From Edaphochlamys debaryana (taxonomy: Eukaryota; Chlorophyta; Chlorophyceae; Chlamydomonadales), in the NCBI GenBank assembly GCA_016858145.1, contig JAEHOE010000110.1:186001-250000 (forward strand): a stretch of 64,000 nucleotides of DNA. The letters run 5' to 3'. Below the pieces are notes generated by a model. The model ran no database searches and was not told the origin of the DNA. It saw nothing but the letters and a program-made list of their open reading frames with translations. Positions 43,819 through 57,100 of this stretch are shown one piece after another (position 1 is the stretch's first letter; each line of letters begins with the position of its first letter). The position numbers and the translations under genes were made by a program.

Positions 43819-44470
43819 TTTCTAGATAGGAGATTTCGGGACAAGTGCTAACAGCCTTGTGTCATTGAGATTGCGCGCAGGTTGCCTCGGGCCCTCATTC
43901 TGGTCAACGCCGAAATCGGCATTTTGGCATTCGTTGAGCGCCGGTCGCCGTCTCGCTAGTGGCGTCCGTGCTCTATGCGCTATGTTGGCCCACGATTTGC
44001 AAGACAGTATGTGTGCGCGCAATGCATCTCCTGCCGACCGGCACGCGTGGCCCCGAAACGCGAAACCCCTTCTCTCGTCACGAGACGAGGCGTCTTCCCC
44101 GACCAGCCACGGCCTCCCCATCCCCCCATACAACGAGCCCATGCATCTCTCCCCTTATGAGCACGCAAGTGTCACTCAGGAGGCAGTCATTGTCCGCGAG
44201 GGACTTCCACTGACCGATGAAAGCCCGACTGCCCGACCGCTCATGTGCCGGCACCCCCGCATCCCGGTACAACGGCAGGTGCACATCGATTAAGCAGAAC
44301 CTGCAGCGTCTGCACATGCCTCTTGCGACAGCGCGGGTTGGCAGCAGGTAGGCACTTGGGGCGTAGGCGCCCCGCCCAACCCTCCAGGCGCTACCCCCCA
44401 ACCGTGCGCTCCTCAGATATACAGGGCGTACAGATCTCAGAGCGCCTCGAGACTAAACCGGATTGCCGGA

Positions 44471-44945
44471 TCACTGCTCTGCTTGTTTGAAAGCGTCGTG
44501 GAGGACCTTGAAGCCCTCCTCCTCCTTGTCCAGCCCGTCCCAGCCCTCTTGCGCAGCCCCCTCCGGCGCGCCCCGAGCTGCTGCATACGGCGTGAGCCCG
44601 TGCGCGCATCCGTCCACCTCTCCACAGATATGCCTACATGCCGCTGACTTATCACTGTTGAGCGGGCTCGGGTACTCGCGGCGCGACGCGGGGCGGACGG
44701 GGCAGCAAGGCTTCCGTCCCTTCCGTGGCCGTGTACTGCTGCACTTGATGATCAACGTGCGCCTCGGCCAAGCCCTCGGCAGCTACCAAACACAGTCCCT
44801 TTCCGCAGCGTCGAAAGCACCCTACATACGGGTAGCTGACCGTCCTGCAACACACGAGCAAAGCTCTCAAATTCAACCTGCTCCTGAGTCTCGGCGCTTC
44901 TTGCGACAGGCGGGTAGATTCCAAGTAGCTTAGGGCCTAGGGACC
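44471..44945 (-). CDS. Possible small two-exon gene, incomplete model
   Basis: Two minus-strand stretches have algal codon usage. 44945 down to about 44834 follows a good acceptor (ctatctgcag), reads LLGIYPPVARSAETQEQVEF and onward, and ends at a GTATGT donor. A second open frame, of which roughly 44660 down to 44471 looks most coding-like, ends GFKVLHDAFKQAEQ then TGA. I could not fix the acceptor between them or the first exon. Any start upstream would sit very near or overlap the eIF1A start at 45165. The rest of 43819-45164 shows nothing I can support. Confidence 0.3.
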
Positions 44946-45164
44946 TGCAGATAGTTCAAGTATCGCTCCACCCTGCCCAGCTGGCGCTTGTGGTGTCGAT
45001 CTGCGGGTGAACATCCTCTTCGCCTGGACGCAGGGCCGGACCTGAGCGGAGCGTCTCCCGTGGTGGTCACTGCTTCCTCTAGAAGCACTTGGAGCAGTTA
45101 GCAGGACCCCTCCTTCTTTGGCGCGCGGCGGCGGCATCGCGGCCTTTTCCAGCCCAGCTTAACA

Positions 45165-46584
45165 ATGCCCAAGAACAAGGGCAAGGGTGGTAAGAACCGC
45201 AAGAGGGGGAAGAACGAGAACGAGGAGGAGAAGCGCGAGCTCGTCTACAAGGAGGACGGCCAGGAGTATGCCCAAGTGATTCGCATGCTCGGGAACGGCC
45301 GCCTTGAGGCGCAATGCATTGACGGCAAGAAGCGTCTATGCAACATCCGCGGCAAGATGCGGAAGAAGGTCTGGGTCGCCCAAGGTGACATCGTGCTGGT
45401 GGGCCTGCGCGACTACCAGGACGAGAAGGCGGACGTCATTATGAAGTACACGGCGGATGAGGCGCGTGTGCTGAAGCAGGTGGGGTCGCGGGGCGGCCAG
45501 GGGCGGAGAACTGCCCCGCTGAGAGGGGAGGGGGTTGCACGGGGGAGCCTTTCTCCGGGACCGCCTCAAAGGGCAGCGGAGCCGCTCCGGCTTGATTTTG
45601 AGCGAGCTTTGAGATGAATTGTGGACCGGGCTCAGCTTGCGGCCCCTACCTGCGTCTTTTGGGAGGTCACAGGTGTGCACACACCCCACCCTTTGCTTGA
45701 CCTACACCTCCTCTTGCGCCCGGATCTGGGGCATTCCGGCCAGCGGCTGTCCCGTTGCCCTGTCCTTACTTTCCATCGCTGCCTACTCGAGCTCTGTGTG
45801 CGTCTGGGTCAGGGCACCACACTTGCGCTTCCCTGCACCGCCGCCCCCCTGACACTAACGGCCCCCGCCTCCTTCCCCTCCTCCCCCCACACTGCAGTAC
45901 GGTGAGCTGCCGGAGCACATCCGCATCAACGACACGGACGTCATCTTCGAGGGCGAGGACAAGGAGAACCAGGAGTACTTCGACTTCGACGACATCGCAG
46001 GTGGGGCAGGGGTTTCGGGAGGGTGGGGGAGGGGGGTCGGGAAGGTGGGGGCCGCGGCGGGGATGGGATAGGAGGCAAAAGGGAGGGCTGCTGACGATGA
46101 CCCAGATGGCGTGCTGAATTTGGGGCCTGGAACCGGACCTTGGCGGAAGCAGGGGCCTTTGAGACGAGATCCATGTCAGGATCTACATGTTGAGACAGGA
46201 ATGTGCGAAGCGGCATAAGGACGCCGCGCTTGGCGCCTGGCGGGAGGCGGGAGGGAAATGACGACCCACATCGGGAAACGGCGTGCGAGCCTCGGTTGTG
46301 GTCTGGCCACAGACCAGGCGCCCTCACAGCGGCTCTTCGCAACGTGGATGGAGCGTATCATCGTTGCTGACAGCAGTAAAGCGCTCGCAGGCTAGCAGCC
46401 GTTGCTGCTGAAAGCGGTGCTCGACCCGACAGCAGCACATTGCACGTGGCCGACGATGTGTTGACACCCGGAAAGACCCCCTCCGTGTGGCCCTCAGAAG
46501 CAGTACTCCTCTGGTGTGGCCGATGTCCGCTCTCACCTTCCGCTGCCCCCTTTCTGCCGTGCCCTCCTCCCCTCAGAGATTTGA
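45165..46584 (+). CDS. EIF1A: Translation initiation factor eIF1A, 3 exons, 141 residues
   Basis: Exons 45165-45479, 45898-46000 and 46577-46584. eIF1A binds the A site of the 40S subunit and promotes scanning and start-codon choice. The N-terminus [18 protein letters not shown], the OB-fold core ([55 protein letters not shown]) and the acidic tail match plant eIF1A almost residue for residue. The third exon supplies only eight coding bases: with the G left over from exon 2 it gives Glu-Ile-stop after FDFDDIA. It has an excellent pyrimidine tract (46541-46576), and plant eIF1A also ends in a short acidic tail finishing with Ile. Reading through the exon 2 donor instead adds a Gly-rich tail and stops at about 46070. 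Confidence 0.93.
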
Positions 46585-47003
46585 GCTGGCTGCTCTGCGC
46601 CGCCAGCCCTCTGCGACGTTCGCTCGTCGCCTGCGCGCCGCCCCACCGGGGCGGCCTCAATGTGTGTGCTACAGAGCGTAGCGCCTGCGCCCTTGACTCG
46701 GAGATGGCGCAGCGGTGCTGTGCCCCCATGCTTACAATATGTGTGACGGTGCTTGGTCAGGGCCCCCGAGCCGCGCTGCCGGCCTTCCTGGTCGCCTGGC
46801 TGCAAGCGCTGTCGTCGGTGTGGCGCAAGCGGCGGCGCCTGCTGCTGGAGGGGGGCGACGTGACGGGAGACGCACTGTCCGTCGGGCGGAGATGGGCGTG
46901 GCACGGTCAGCCGTGGGCTGCGAGCTTAGAGAATGGAGCCGACGAGCTGTGTGCGTGTAGGTTTGATGCAACGGAAGACGGTTTTGCAACGCCGGGGAGT
47001 CCC

Positions 47004-47008
47004 TGTAA
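47004..47008 (+). terminator. EIF1A: Candidate poly(A) signal (TGTAA) of eIF1A
   Basis: Lies about 420 nt past the stop codon in the third exon. Confidence 0.5.
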
Positions 47009-47267
47009 GGCTCATTTACGAGTCCCTACGCATGTTGCGGTGTCCCGAGCGCGCTGTCAGCGTCAGGGCTTGGCACGGCGCGGGGGATCCTGACACCGAC
47101 AACATGGCACTGCACCTGTGCAGTTCTGACTCAGCTGGGGATCGGAGGGCATAGCCTCCATGCAGTGCACTAGCAACAGGGCTATCTAGCACTACACGGA
47201 GCGGTATGCGCAGCTTGGTTGCCTTGGAATGCAGAGCAGCTCTGCTTTCTTCCCTTGGTGGGAGCTT

Positions 47268-47773
47268 GCACCCTCCGCACCGGCGGGCCAGATCCGGACC
47301 ACCCGGTTGCGCATCGCCTTGACCCTCCGCACTCTGCAGGACTGCAGCTTCACGACGTCACGAGCCCATCAGGGCTGAGAGAGAGAGATTTCACAGGCTG
47401 ATGGGGGTGGGGGCGTCCCAGGGCGTCCAGGCACGCAGCTAAGTCACCAACCATCGGTGGCGCCACACAAAAGGGATGGCCATATCACCCGTCAGTGACC
47501 CGTATGGCGACCTCAGCCTGGTGGCACGCAGCAACCCCAAAGACGCCCATTGATTGGGCACATGACAAATGCAACGGGATGCACGCGCAGCCGCAGCACG
47601 GAGTACACCCAGCACGCCGCAGCACGGAGTACGGAGCACGGAGCAGGAGCTGGATGCCCCTTCGCTTAGTGCACCCTCCGCGGTTCCGCACCGGCGGGCC
47701 AGACCCGGATCACCCGTCTGCACATCGCCTTGACCTCCGCACTCCATTGCCTCTACGAGCCCATTAGGGATGG
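47268..47773. repeat. Pair of diverged ~105-115-bp direct repeats, about 400 bp apart
   Basis: 47268-47382 and 47670-47773 share GCACCCTCCG, CACCGGCGGGCCAGA, GCATCGCCTTGACC and CGAGCCCAT in the same order, with small gaps. They lie in the convergent region between eIF1A and the giant coiled-coil gene, where I see no gene. The unit may be a dispersed element. Confidence 0.6.
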
Positions 47774-47976
47774 TCATGTCACCTACGAACCCCGCGCCCC
47801 GCCTGGTGACAACGCAGTAACCCCACCGAGGGCACCGACGCAGGCAATGGCCAGCACAATCGCGAAGGGACGGGTGACACGCCAGACAGTCTGGATAGGT
47901 CTGGCCGGGCGTAGAACCGTATCAAGTCAGTTCAACCCATGCTCCGCGGCAGGAAAAAATGCGCGTCTTGAATAGG

Positions 47977-47981
47977 TTACA
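47977..47981 (-). terminator. Candidate poly(A) signal (TGTAA) of the giant coiled-coil gene
   Basis: TTACA on the + strand, 214 nt beyond the stop codon at 48195-48197. Confidence 0.5.
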
Positions 47982-48194
47982 GCACGGCAAGGCACCAGGC
48001 CCAACCCAGCGAGGCCACCCCAGTCCGCCAACTTCCGGGCGGGCTAACCCTTCAAGCCCTAGCTCTGAAAGCACCGCGCCGCAAACGGCCTCCAGTCACA
48101 CCCACATGGCCGCATGCATTGCGCAGTCCCGGGTCCAACTGCCCCTCATCCCCACCCGCCTCCCGCCCGCGTCGCCGCCGCTGCCGCCGCTATG

Positions 48195-51100
48195 CTATCG
48201 CCCCATGGTCGAGCCCGTGCCCGAGATCGCGGGGGACACGGCGGGGCCGTGCATGTGCACGTGGATGTGGCGTGTGCCGCCCGAGGGCCCCGCGCTGCCG
48301 CCGCTGCCGCCCGAGTGCGGCTGCCAGTGCTGCGTCTGGGGCGCGTACGCGTGTGCTGCTGGGCCGGGCCCTGCGGCGGGGGTTGCCACGGAGCTGCCAG
48401 GGCTGCCGGCGGCCGTCATGGCACCCGCCAGGGACGCGCGGCCGGCCGAGACGCCGAAGGCCTGCGGATCGAGCAGTTGCAAAGGCGACGTGAGCGGTCC
48501 GCGGGCTCTACCGTATCCAAGACACAGGAGGAAACGTTGGCGAGGAAACGGTCCCAGCCGGGCAAGGATCCGTCCCGGGGCCTTCCTCACCTGCAGCTTG
48601 CGCCGTAGCGCCTCCACGGTCCGCGCCTTCTCCGCCGCATCCTCCTCGTGCCGCTTGCAGCGCTCCAGCAGCGCGGCGATCTGCGCGTCCTTGCCCAGCC
48701 GCATGGCCTCCCAGGCCTGGAGCATGGAGTTGAGCTCCCTGGAGGCGCGGGGGCGCGGCGGGAGGGGTGTAAAGGGCTGCTTCGAAAGCCAATTGGGACT
48801 GAGGCACCCGAAAGGCGCGCCGTTCGTGGGAGGGCGAGGGCCGTGAGGCGAGGTGTGTGGGGTTGGTGTGTGGGAGGCGCGGCTTGGGGCGGCCTGGGCG
48901 GCGAAGGCAGCAGTGAACGGAAAAAGGTTGGCACCACTTTATGCGCCTCTCCTCACCTGACCTCCTTGTCCCTCCGCCCCAGCTGGTCCCGGTACGCCGC
49001 CGCCTGCGCCTGCGTCGCGCGCAGCTCTGACCGCGCCGCCTCCAGCGCCGTCGTCGCGTCCTGGCGGCCCAGCGCCGCCGCCTGGCCGTTGCGCTGCAGC
49101 GCCTCGGACTGGGCGTCCAGGGACCGGACGCGCTCCTGCGGAGGTGGCGGTGAGGGCAGCCGGTCATTCCACTTGGTACAACACACTCGAACCCGCTTTA
49201 CTTACATCCCCTTATAGCCGCGCACCAACCTGCGCCAACCCTAGCTTGGCCATGGCGAGCCATGAGACAATGAGCTGTGTGCGAGTAAGCGAGCATCCCA
49301 TGAGGGCACCCTACCAGGCGGATATACGGTACATGAATCATCCGCTGACCGATAGCCGCATGAAGCACGCACCTGCAGCGCCGCCATAGCCGCCCGCCCC
49401 GCCGCCGCCTGCTCCTCCAGCTGCGCGCACTTCTTGGCCAGCAGCCCGCACTCCTCCTGCTTGGACGCCAGCGCGCCGCTCAGCTCGTCGCAGCGCCGCA
49501 GCAGCGCGTCCTGGTCGCCGGACAGGCGGCTGCTGTCGCGCTCCTGCGGGGGAAGAAGTCGAAGCGACGCGGTTGGTGAGGCGGGTTGAGGAGAACCTCG
49601 GCTGGCCTACAGGTGCTGTGCCGTGCCGGGCTGGGCTGCCAGGAGCGGGCTAGGTCATGCCCCCCGCCGCGGCTTGCCCGGCTACATCCCCCTTGCCGCA
49701 AGGCCCACACCCGAGCCCTGCCACCTGCTGCAGCAGCCGCTGCTTGAGGCGCTGGTAGTCGCCGATCTGCGCCGCGATCTCCGCCTCCACGGCCTCGCAG
49801 TCGGCCTCCTTGCGGCGCAGGGCCGACTGCAGCCGCTGCACCTCGTCCAGGCGGGCGGCCAGACCGTCCTGGGCGGACCTGGGGGGCGGGGGGCATGGAG
49901 GCAGGCGTTACAGGGGGAAGGGCGGCGATGTTGCAGGCCGGCCAGGGGAGTGTGTCAGGGCACAGCGAGGATCGTGGCGCTGACAAGGAGGTGGGTGAGC
50001 GTGGGTGGAATGCAGGACTCTCTCACTTGAGCCGCGCCTCGAGCCGCCGGACGTCATCCTCCTTGGTGGCGGCCTGGGCGCCCAGCGCCGCCGCCTGCGC
50101 CTCGGCGTCCGCCAGACCCGCCCCCCGCCGCTGCAGCTCCTCCAGCAGCACCGACACCAGCTCCTGTCGGAGAGAGTCGGGGATCACGTGGTAACGTTTG
50201 ATGCGGAGATGTCGGGTGGAAGGGTTGCAGGCCCTGCACGGCAGCGACCAGCAGAGGCGGTCGGCCTCACCTCGACGAGACGGAGCGAGGACGGCAGCCC
50301 TCCAGCGCCCAGGCCCGAGGCGCTCGGGTTGGGGCCGCCCATGCCCGCTGCCGCCCCGAGCCCGGCCGAGCTGGGTCGGGCCGCGCTGGCCGCTGCCACT
50401 GCGTTGCGGACCGCCGACAGCAGGCGCGACACAGAGCCCTCGGCGCGGGAGAGCTGCTCCGCGAGGGGTTGGAACTGCGGCCGGTCAGGAAGCGGCGAGA
50501 GCATGGGAGGCGAGAGGGCTCAGTACCAGCGTAGCCTTATATCAGTAGCCCTGTTCATGTGCTGGCACGAAGCGCGCCCCCGGCCGCTCGCACCTGCTCG
50601 GCCGACTGCTGCGCCTCGGCCCTGGCGGCGTGGCTCTGCTTGCGCAGCTCCTCCAGCTCCTCCTGCGCTCGGACAGGGAGTTATGTGCAGGTTCAGCGGA
50701 GGGTGCTACGTCGGGGTAGGAGGGAGGCGTGTGGGCTTGAGAGCGGGGTACACAAGCATGATTGAATGCGCGGTAAAGACGGCGGGGCTACGAGCGAATG
50801 GCCGACAAGGCCCCTTCCCGCGTCCCGCCCTGGCCGCACCTGCAGCTCCGCCGCCCGCTGCTGCGCGGCTGCCAGCTGGGAGGCGGCGCCGTTGGCAGCC
50901 TCGCGGTGGGACTCGCCCTCAGTCTGGCGGGGTGTGGGGAGAGCACGCGGCAGTCTCAGTATGATCTATGCGATGCAGCAATGACAGCAGCAGGCCATGC
51001 TACGCGCCACGCGCTCATGCAGGGAGTATGGCTCAGTGGAGTGCGGCACGGGAAGCTCACCTGCAGGGCCAGGAGGGAGCGCTGCGCCGCCGCCAGCTGC

Positions 51101-54100
51101 GCTCGCGCAGCCCGCAGCTCCGCCTCCCGCTCCGCCAACTCGTCCTCCACCGCCATCAGCTGGGGCACCGGGCAGGAGACCACATCAGGGCAGCTCAAGT
51201 GCTCAACACAGACTGCCTTGGGGTGATCCGTGCCGGGTTAAGGACGGGGCAGCTCAGCAGCCCGCCGCGACAGACGAAGCGGTGATGGACGGGCAGCTGC
51301 GTGCCCATGCCGCTACGTCTCGCCCGACTCACCCGCTGGCCCTTGGCCCCCAGCTTCTCCTCCACTGCGTGCAGCTGCGCGCCCAGGCTCTCCCGCACGA
51401 GCTGCAGCTGCTGCGAGGTGGACGCCAGCGCCTGGTCCCGCTCCAGCACCTGCATGACCAACCCAAGTACACATCAGCAGCAGCACCCACAAGCTTGTTA
51501 GCCCCACATCGAACCCCGCACATGCGTCTAGGTAGGGGCCCCGCGCCCCGGCGTACCTTGGCCGTGAGCTCCGAAGCGTCAGCTCGGGCCCGCTCCAGCT
51601 GCGCCGAGAAGGTCGCCACGTCAGCCTGCAGCTCCTGCACGCGGGCGTCCTTGGCGCGGCACGCGTCCCGCCACATGGCCACCACACGGTCCAGCTTGGA
51701 TGACTGTACGGCAGCCGCCTGCGCGGCCAGCAGCTGCTGCTGGGACGAGCCGGCCGCGGCGGCGGAGGTGGAGGGCGCGCCGGCGCCTCGGGTAGGGGAC
51801 AGCGTGACGGTGGAGTGGTAGGGGCGCGTCGCCTGTGGGGCGGAATGCGAGTGAAGCGGACAACACAAACAAGGCTGCTAGGTGGTCCCCTTTTGTATCT
51901 AGCGGGCGGGGCTTACTTGTGAGCGCGGGCTCGCAGCGCTGGATGGGAGGAGCTCCTCTGCGCCGTCGACGCCGAAGCCGAAGCCGCTCGACGCGACCGT
52001 GGCGGTGAGGAAGCCGCCTGCGCTGCCCGCTGCGCCCGCGGAGTGGGTGGGGCTGGAGGCGCCGGACGGGGCTCCTCGGCCGCCCGCTGCCTTGCCGCCG
52101 TGCGGCTGCTGCGCCGTCAGTTGACGGAGCATGGCCTGCCGGCTCTCCAGCTGCTGCTGTGCCACCGCGAGCTGGTGGCGCAGGGTCTCCGTGGTGGAGG
52201 CCAGGTCCCGTTCCTGCATGGCGGTTGTGGAGCAGACTTCAGTTGGAATGGGGTCCGTGTGGGGACGAATGGAATGGGTGCCCCCGATGTGGGCACGGGT
52301 TGCGTCAGGCGAGCAAGTCATGCCTCGGAAGGCCCGAGGGTGCTGAAGCTACACAGTACCCACCCTTATTTGCGACTGCGCAAGCTGTTGGCCTAAGGAG
52401 GAGGCCTGCTTTGCGAGCTCTGTCCGCTTGGCGTTGGCGGACTGGGTAAGGGTAGCGTGGGCAGGGGGGTAGGTGTTAGGCAAAACCCCTGCTTGCTCCC
52501 CTTGCCAGCCGGGCTCTGCCTCGGTGTCCTCAAATCTGGGGCACACGACACCCACCTGCAGCTCCGAGGTAAGCGACTCGATCTCCTGGCGCTGTGCCCG
52601 GACCTTCTGAGAGAGTGCCTGGATGGCATCATCGTCGGCCCCCGGCGGACTCGTTGCCGACCGCGAGCTGGGAGTGAGGAGGGCATAGTCCGCAGCCCGT
52701 GCACCAGCCTGGCTGTGTGAGGCCCGGCGCTCTGCCTCCTGCTGCAGACGCTGAGACAACGCCTCGCAGCGGGCCTGAGCCTCTGCTGCGGTCGCGGTGC
52801 TGGCCGCAGCTTCCTCTTGCGACGCTGCTAGCGCAGCCTGCAGAGCATGAAGAGTGCATCTAACATCAGTTTATGTCGCTCTCTGTTCGCTGCGCACCAG
52901 TGAGCTCGCAACCCGTCAACATCTTCAGCTCGCTGCGACCTACCTTGTAGGACTGCAGCTCTGACCGCAAGGCCGACACGAGTGGGTCCGCGCTGTTGGC
53001 CGCGATGAGCGATGTTGTGCCGGGCTCTGCGGCGAACACGAGCATGTTCGCGACCTTGGCAGTGGCCATCCTAGCAATATCGGTCTTCAATGAAGCCATC
53101 CCATGCTTTTACGCTATTAGCTTATATCATACAGCTCAGGAAAGCAACTCAAGAGCAAGCCGGGGTGAAGCTGTCGGCGTCAGTGAACGACAGCTCCTGC
53201 GCCTACCTGAAAGCGCGGCGCCCGCAGCAGCGACCTGGGTGCGAAGCCTTTCAACCTGTGCATAATGCAATGCAAGGTCAGGGCGTTGCGTGTCGCACAC
53301 GATGACGTGCACGCCAAACCCGACAACCCACCTCGAGCTCCTTGGTGCGGAGCTCCTGCTCCCGCTGTGAAAGCTTGAGGCGCGCCTGCTTGAGCTTCGA
53401 GTGGGTCGCGGTGAGTTTTTCGAGGAGGTCGCGGTTCTCGGACAGCAGGCCCACGTGCTGGTGCGTTACGGCGTGCGAGGCCGTGGACATGCTGTACCCG
53501 TCCATGGTGACGGTGTCATCTTGCCGGAAGGACTGAGCCTCGTTGGCCTCCTGCTGCAGGCTGCACACGGACAGGTTGTCAGCACACCGTTCGCACGCGA
53601 GGAGCGTAAGCTATGCGCCAGGCTAAGCCAGGCCAGAGCATGACCCCACGCAAGGCCGCACGCCTCACCTGGCCACCTTGCGCCGGAGAGTGTCCCGCTC
53701 CTGCGCAGTTCGGGGCACAACAAGCTCAGCTCCTCCGGCCTCCTAACTCCGCAAGCCAAGCTTCCCCCACTACAACAGTACCTTCCAGACGCAGCCCACC
53801 CCTAAACCCGGTGCAGCCCCCCCAGCCCCAAGCCCACAGGGCCCGCCCCCCTCACCTGGCTTGTGGCCGCCAGCTCCCGCCGGACCTCCCTGAGCTGCTC
53901 CTCGAACGCATCCAACTGCACCCGCAGCGCCGACAGCTGCCCCGCGCAGCCCTCCAGCCGGGCATCACGGTCGACCACCTGGCACAACAGCAACCCACAC
54001 AGAGTGTCAGGGGCCCGGCGATTCACATTGGGTGATCTTGGAAAAGGGATTAGCTGTCGGTGTGTCAACGATGGCAAGGGCTGGCAAGGGTGGCGGCGCA

Positions 54101-57100
54101 CCTGCCGTTCGCTGACCGCCAGACGGTCCCTGGCGCTGCTGAGCTGGAGCTGGAGCGCCGAATGCTCCTGCCGGTTGCCCTGCGAGTCAACAATCCACAC
54201 CAGGCGATGTGTGCGTCGGCCATGCATATCTGCATCAGTCCCTCGCCGCCCCCTCGCCAGCTCACCTCGCGCTCCGCCGCCAGCGCTGCCGCCGTGCGCG
54301 CCTCCGCCTCCGCGGCGGCCGCCGCCCGCGTCTCCGCCTCCGCCAGCTCCGCCTCCAGGTCGCGGACCCGCGCGTCTAGCGCTGAGCACCGCACCTGCGC
54401 CGCCGCGGCCTCCACCAGCGCGTCGCCCGTGTCCGCTGCCTGCGGGGCGCCCCAGCAGCAGCGCAGCAAGAACCCTTCAACTCAAGACCCTACCTCGCCG
54501 CAATCGTTGAAAGTCATGTTCAAGTTAGCAGCACACAGGCACAGCAACTGCGTGTTGTAGCCCACAGCGTCAAGGCCGAAAAACCTGCCTGCTGCCTGGC
54601 CGCCGTGAGCGCCGCCTCCAGCTCCGCCACCCGCGTGGCCCACAGCCCGCCGGCGTCGCCGTCCAGGCTGGCGGCCGCGGCCAGCTGGCGGCGCAGGGAC
54701 TCCACCTCGGCCCGCTCATCGCCCAGCTGGGCCTCGGCGGAGCGCAGCTGCGGAAGGCGCGGTGGCGGAAGTGAGGTCGGGTGTCGTATGTTGGGAAGGG
54801 CTAGGTGGAGTAAAGCAGGCGCGCTTCACGAGCGAGGATACTTCTGTATGCATAGGTGTCTAGGGGCGCGCTACAAGCAAGGATCATTCGGTATGCGTAA
54901 GCTTCATGCGCACCTGGGCAGAGGAGCGGTCTCTGGCCTCCTGCGCCGCCAGGAGCTCCGCCTCCACCTCGGCGAGCCGCCCCGCCAGCCGGGACGCGTC
55001 GGCCTGCAGAAGGGCGGGATGTGCTGTCAAGTCTGCTGTTCCGAAACCGCCCATGGTACTGGGCGTCGTAAAGGCGCCGTGGCCTGCCGTTCAGCACACG
55101 CATGTTCCAGCTGGGCGCTCTGTGCGGCTCACCCGCATCCGCGCGCATGCCTCGGCCGCCGCCTTGGCATCCAGCAGCGCCGCCTGCCTCTGCCGCTCCG
55201 CTGCAGCGGCCTCGGTGCGGAGGACCTCAGCGGCGGAGCGGGCCGCCGCAAGCTCCTGCAGCAGAGGGGGTAGCACGGGCACAGGATCACATGCAGGCTT
55301 CGACAAGCGGACTTGACTCCATCACGGCCCCCACCGCCCTCACGGGCACGCGCATACAGAAGACAAAGAGCGCAGCAACCACCAGTGGATGGCCTTGCTT
55401 GCAGCGCACCTTCTCGGCGGTCTCGGCCCGGGTCAGCAGAGTCTCGGCTTGGGCCTGCGTCACACGACACGACCAGGCAAGCACTGATGAATGTCGCTTG
55501 ATTGGGCAGAAACCCTCGTTGCTGACATCGTCCAATACAAGGTACCCAGCAGCCCAACAAGTGCTTGCGAGAGTGCTGCCGGCTAGCTGACTGTACGGCA
55601 TCGTGCCGCAACACACCGCGTGCCCCGTAGCCCCCACCTGCAGGGACTCGGCCGCCAGCGCCTGCTCCCGGACCTGCAGCTCCAGGCGGGAGGCGGCCGC
55701 GTGGGCGGGGGAGCGGCCCTCGCCCCGCTGCGCCTCCTGCGCGGCGTGGGCCAGGCGCTGGGCGGAGACGGCCGCCAGCTGGGCCTGCGCGGTGGGGATG
55801 GGAAGCAGCAGCGAGAAGGGTGGCACGCAGGCGGAAGCGAGGTGGTCAGAGGAGCAAGAGGAGGGAGTGTGGGTTTGAGGATGAAGGGCGGAGGAGTGGC
55901 TGGGCAGGATTTACGGATGCACGAGTGCGGCTGCGCGTACCGGTCTCCTCACCTGCAGCACCCCCGCCTCCAGCTCCCGGTCCTCTGCCCGCAGCGCCGC
56001 CTCCTCCGCCCTCCGCTCCGCTGCCGCCAGGGCGGACTCGAGGGCCTCCGCCCGGGCCGCAGCGCGGTCCAGGGCGTCCTGGGCCGCCTGAGGAGTCGCA
56101 ACAGGTGAGCAGGCGGGAATGTCGTTAGAAGTCATTAGTAGTTAGCTTGCAAAGTGGACGGCCAATCTGTGGGGATGCTGTGCCCGTTGTTCGTACCTGC
56201 TCCCGCTCCGTCAGCTCGTCCAGCTGTAGCTCCAGCTCCAGTGCCCGCTCGCGCAGCGCCGCAGCGCCCTGGACAGACTCGGAGGAGCTCGCCTGTGAGT
56301 GGGAAGCGGGGCATTAGGGATCCATGGTGGAAAGCGTTCTCTTTCTCCTTATTGGATCAGCGCAATCGCGAGGGCAGGCGGGACCGTAACAAGCATCAAT
56401 GCAGTCCTTGCTGTGCCTGTCTCCGTACAGTATCATACAGCACGCACCTCCAGTCGGCCCTGCAGCTCGGCGGCCTTGGCCTCGGCCGCCCGGTGCCGCT
56501 GCTGCGCCGCCGCCAGGTCGGTCCGCAGCAGCTGCGCCTCCGCCTCCGCCGCGTCGGAGCGCTGCTGGGCCGCGAGGAGCTCGCGCTGGGGGGAGCGTGG
56601 GTGGCGCGGGCAGCGGGTGTGGAAGGACGGCGTGGACGCAGGGCGCAGGGGGCGGGCATGGATACGGGCAAGGGCAAGGTCGTCACCGAGGGGGCGGGTT
56701 GGAGCGGGGCTCGAGGGGCAGCAGAGCTGTCGGGAGTGTCACATACACGTCCTGGGCCCCATCCCTCCCACCTGCAGCTCGTCTGCCCTGCCCTGGAGCT
56801 CCTCCACGGCGTCCTCAAACAGCCGCAGCTGCGACTGAGCCTGGGGTGGGCTAGCGGCAGTGAGGCCGCCCGGAGAGGCGGCCGGCCGTCTCGCAGGGGG
56901 CGAGCGGGTGGGAGAGCCGGCCTCTGCGGCGGCGGCAGCGAGCAGCGTGCGGTCCAGGGCCCGGCGGACCGAGTGTGGTGGCGAGCCGGGTGCTGGGTGG
57001 TGTGGGCCTGCGAATTGCAACACGGTGGCCCGGGTCATCCCGGATTAAGAAGAGGCCAAAGGATCATTGTACACCCTCTTGGGTGGGAGACCTCGACACA

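Noticed and set aside
46106..46218. Alternative last exon of eIF1A after GACCCAG
   Set aside because: It is in phase but would add a long basic tail unlike any eIF1A. The acceptor at 46577 has a much better pyrimidine tract and gives a family-like end.
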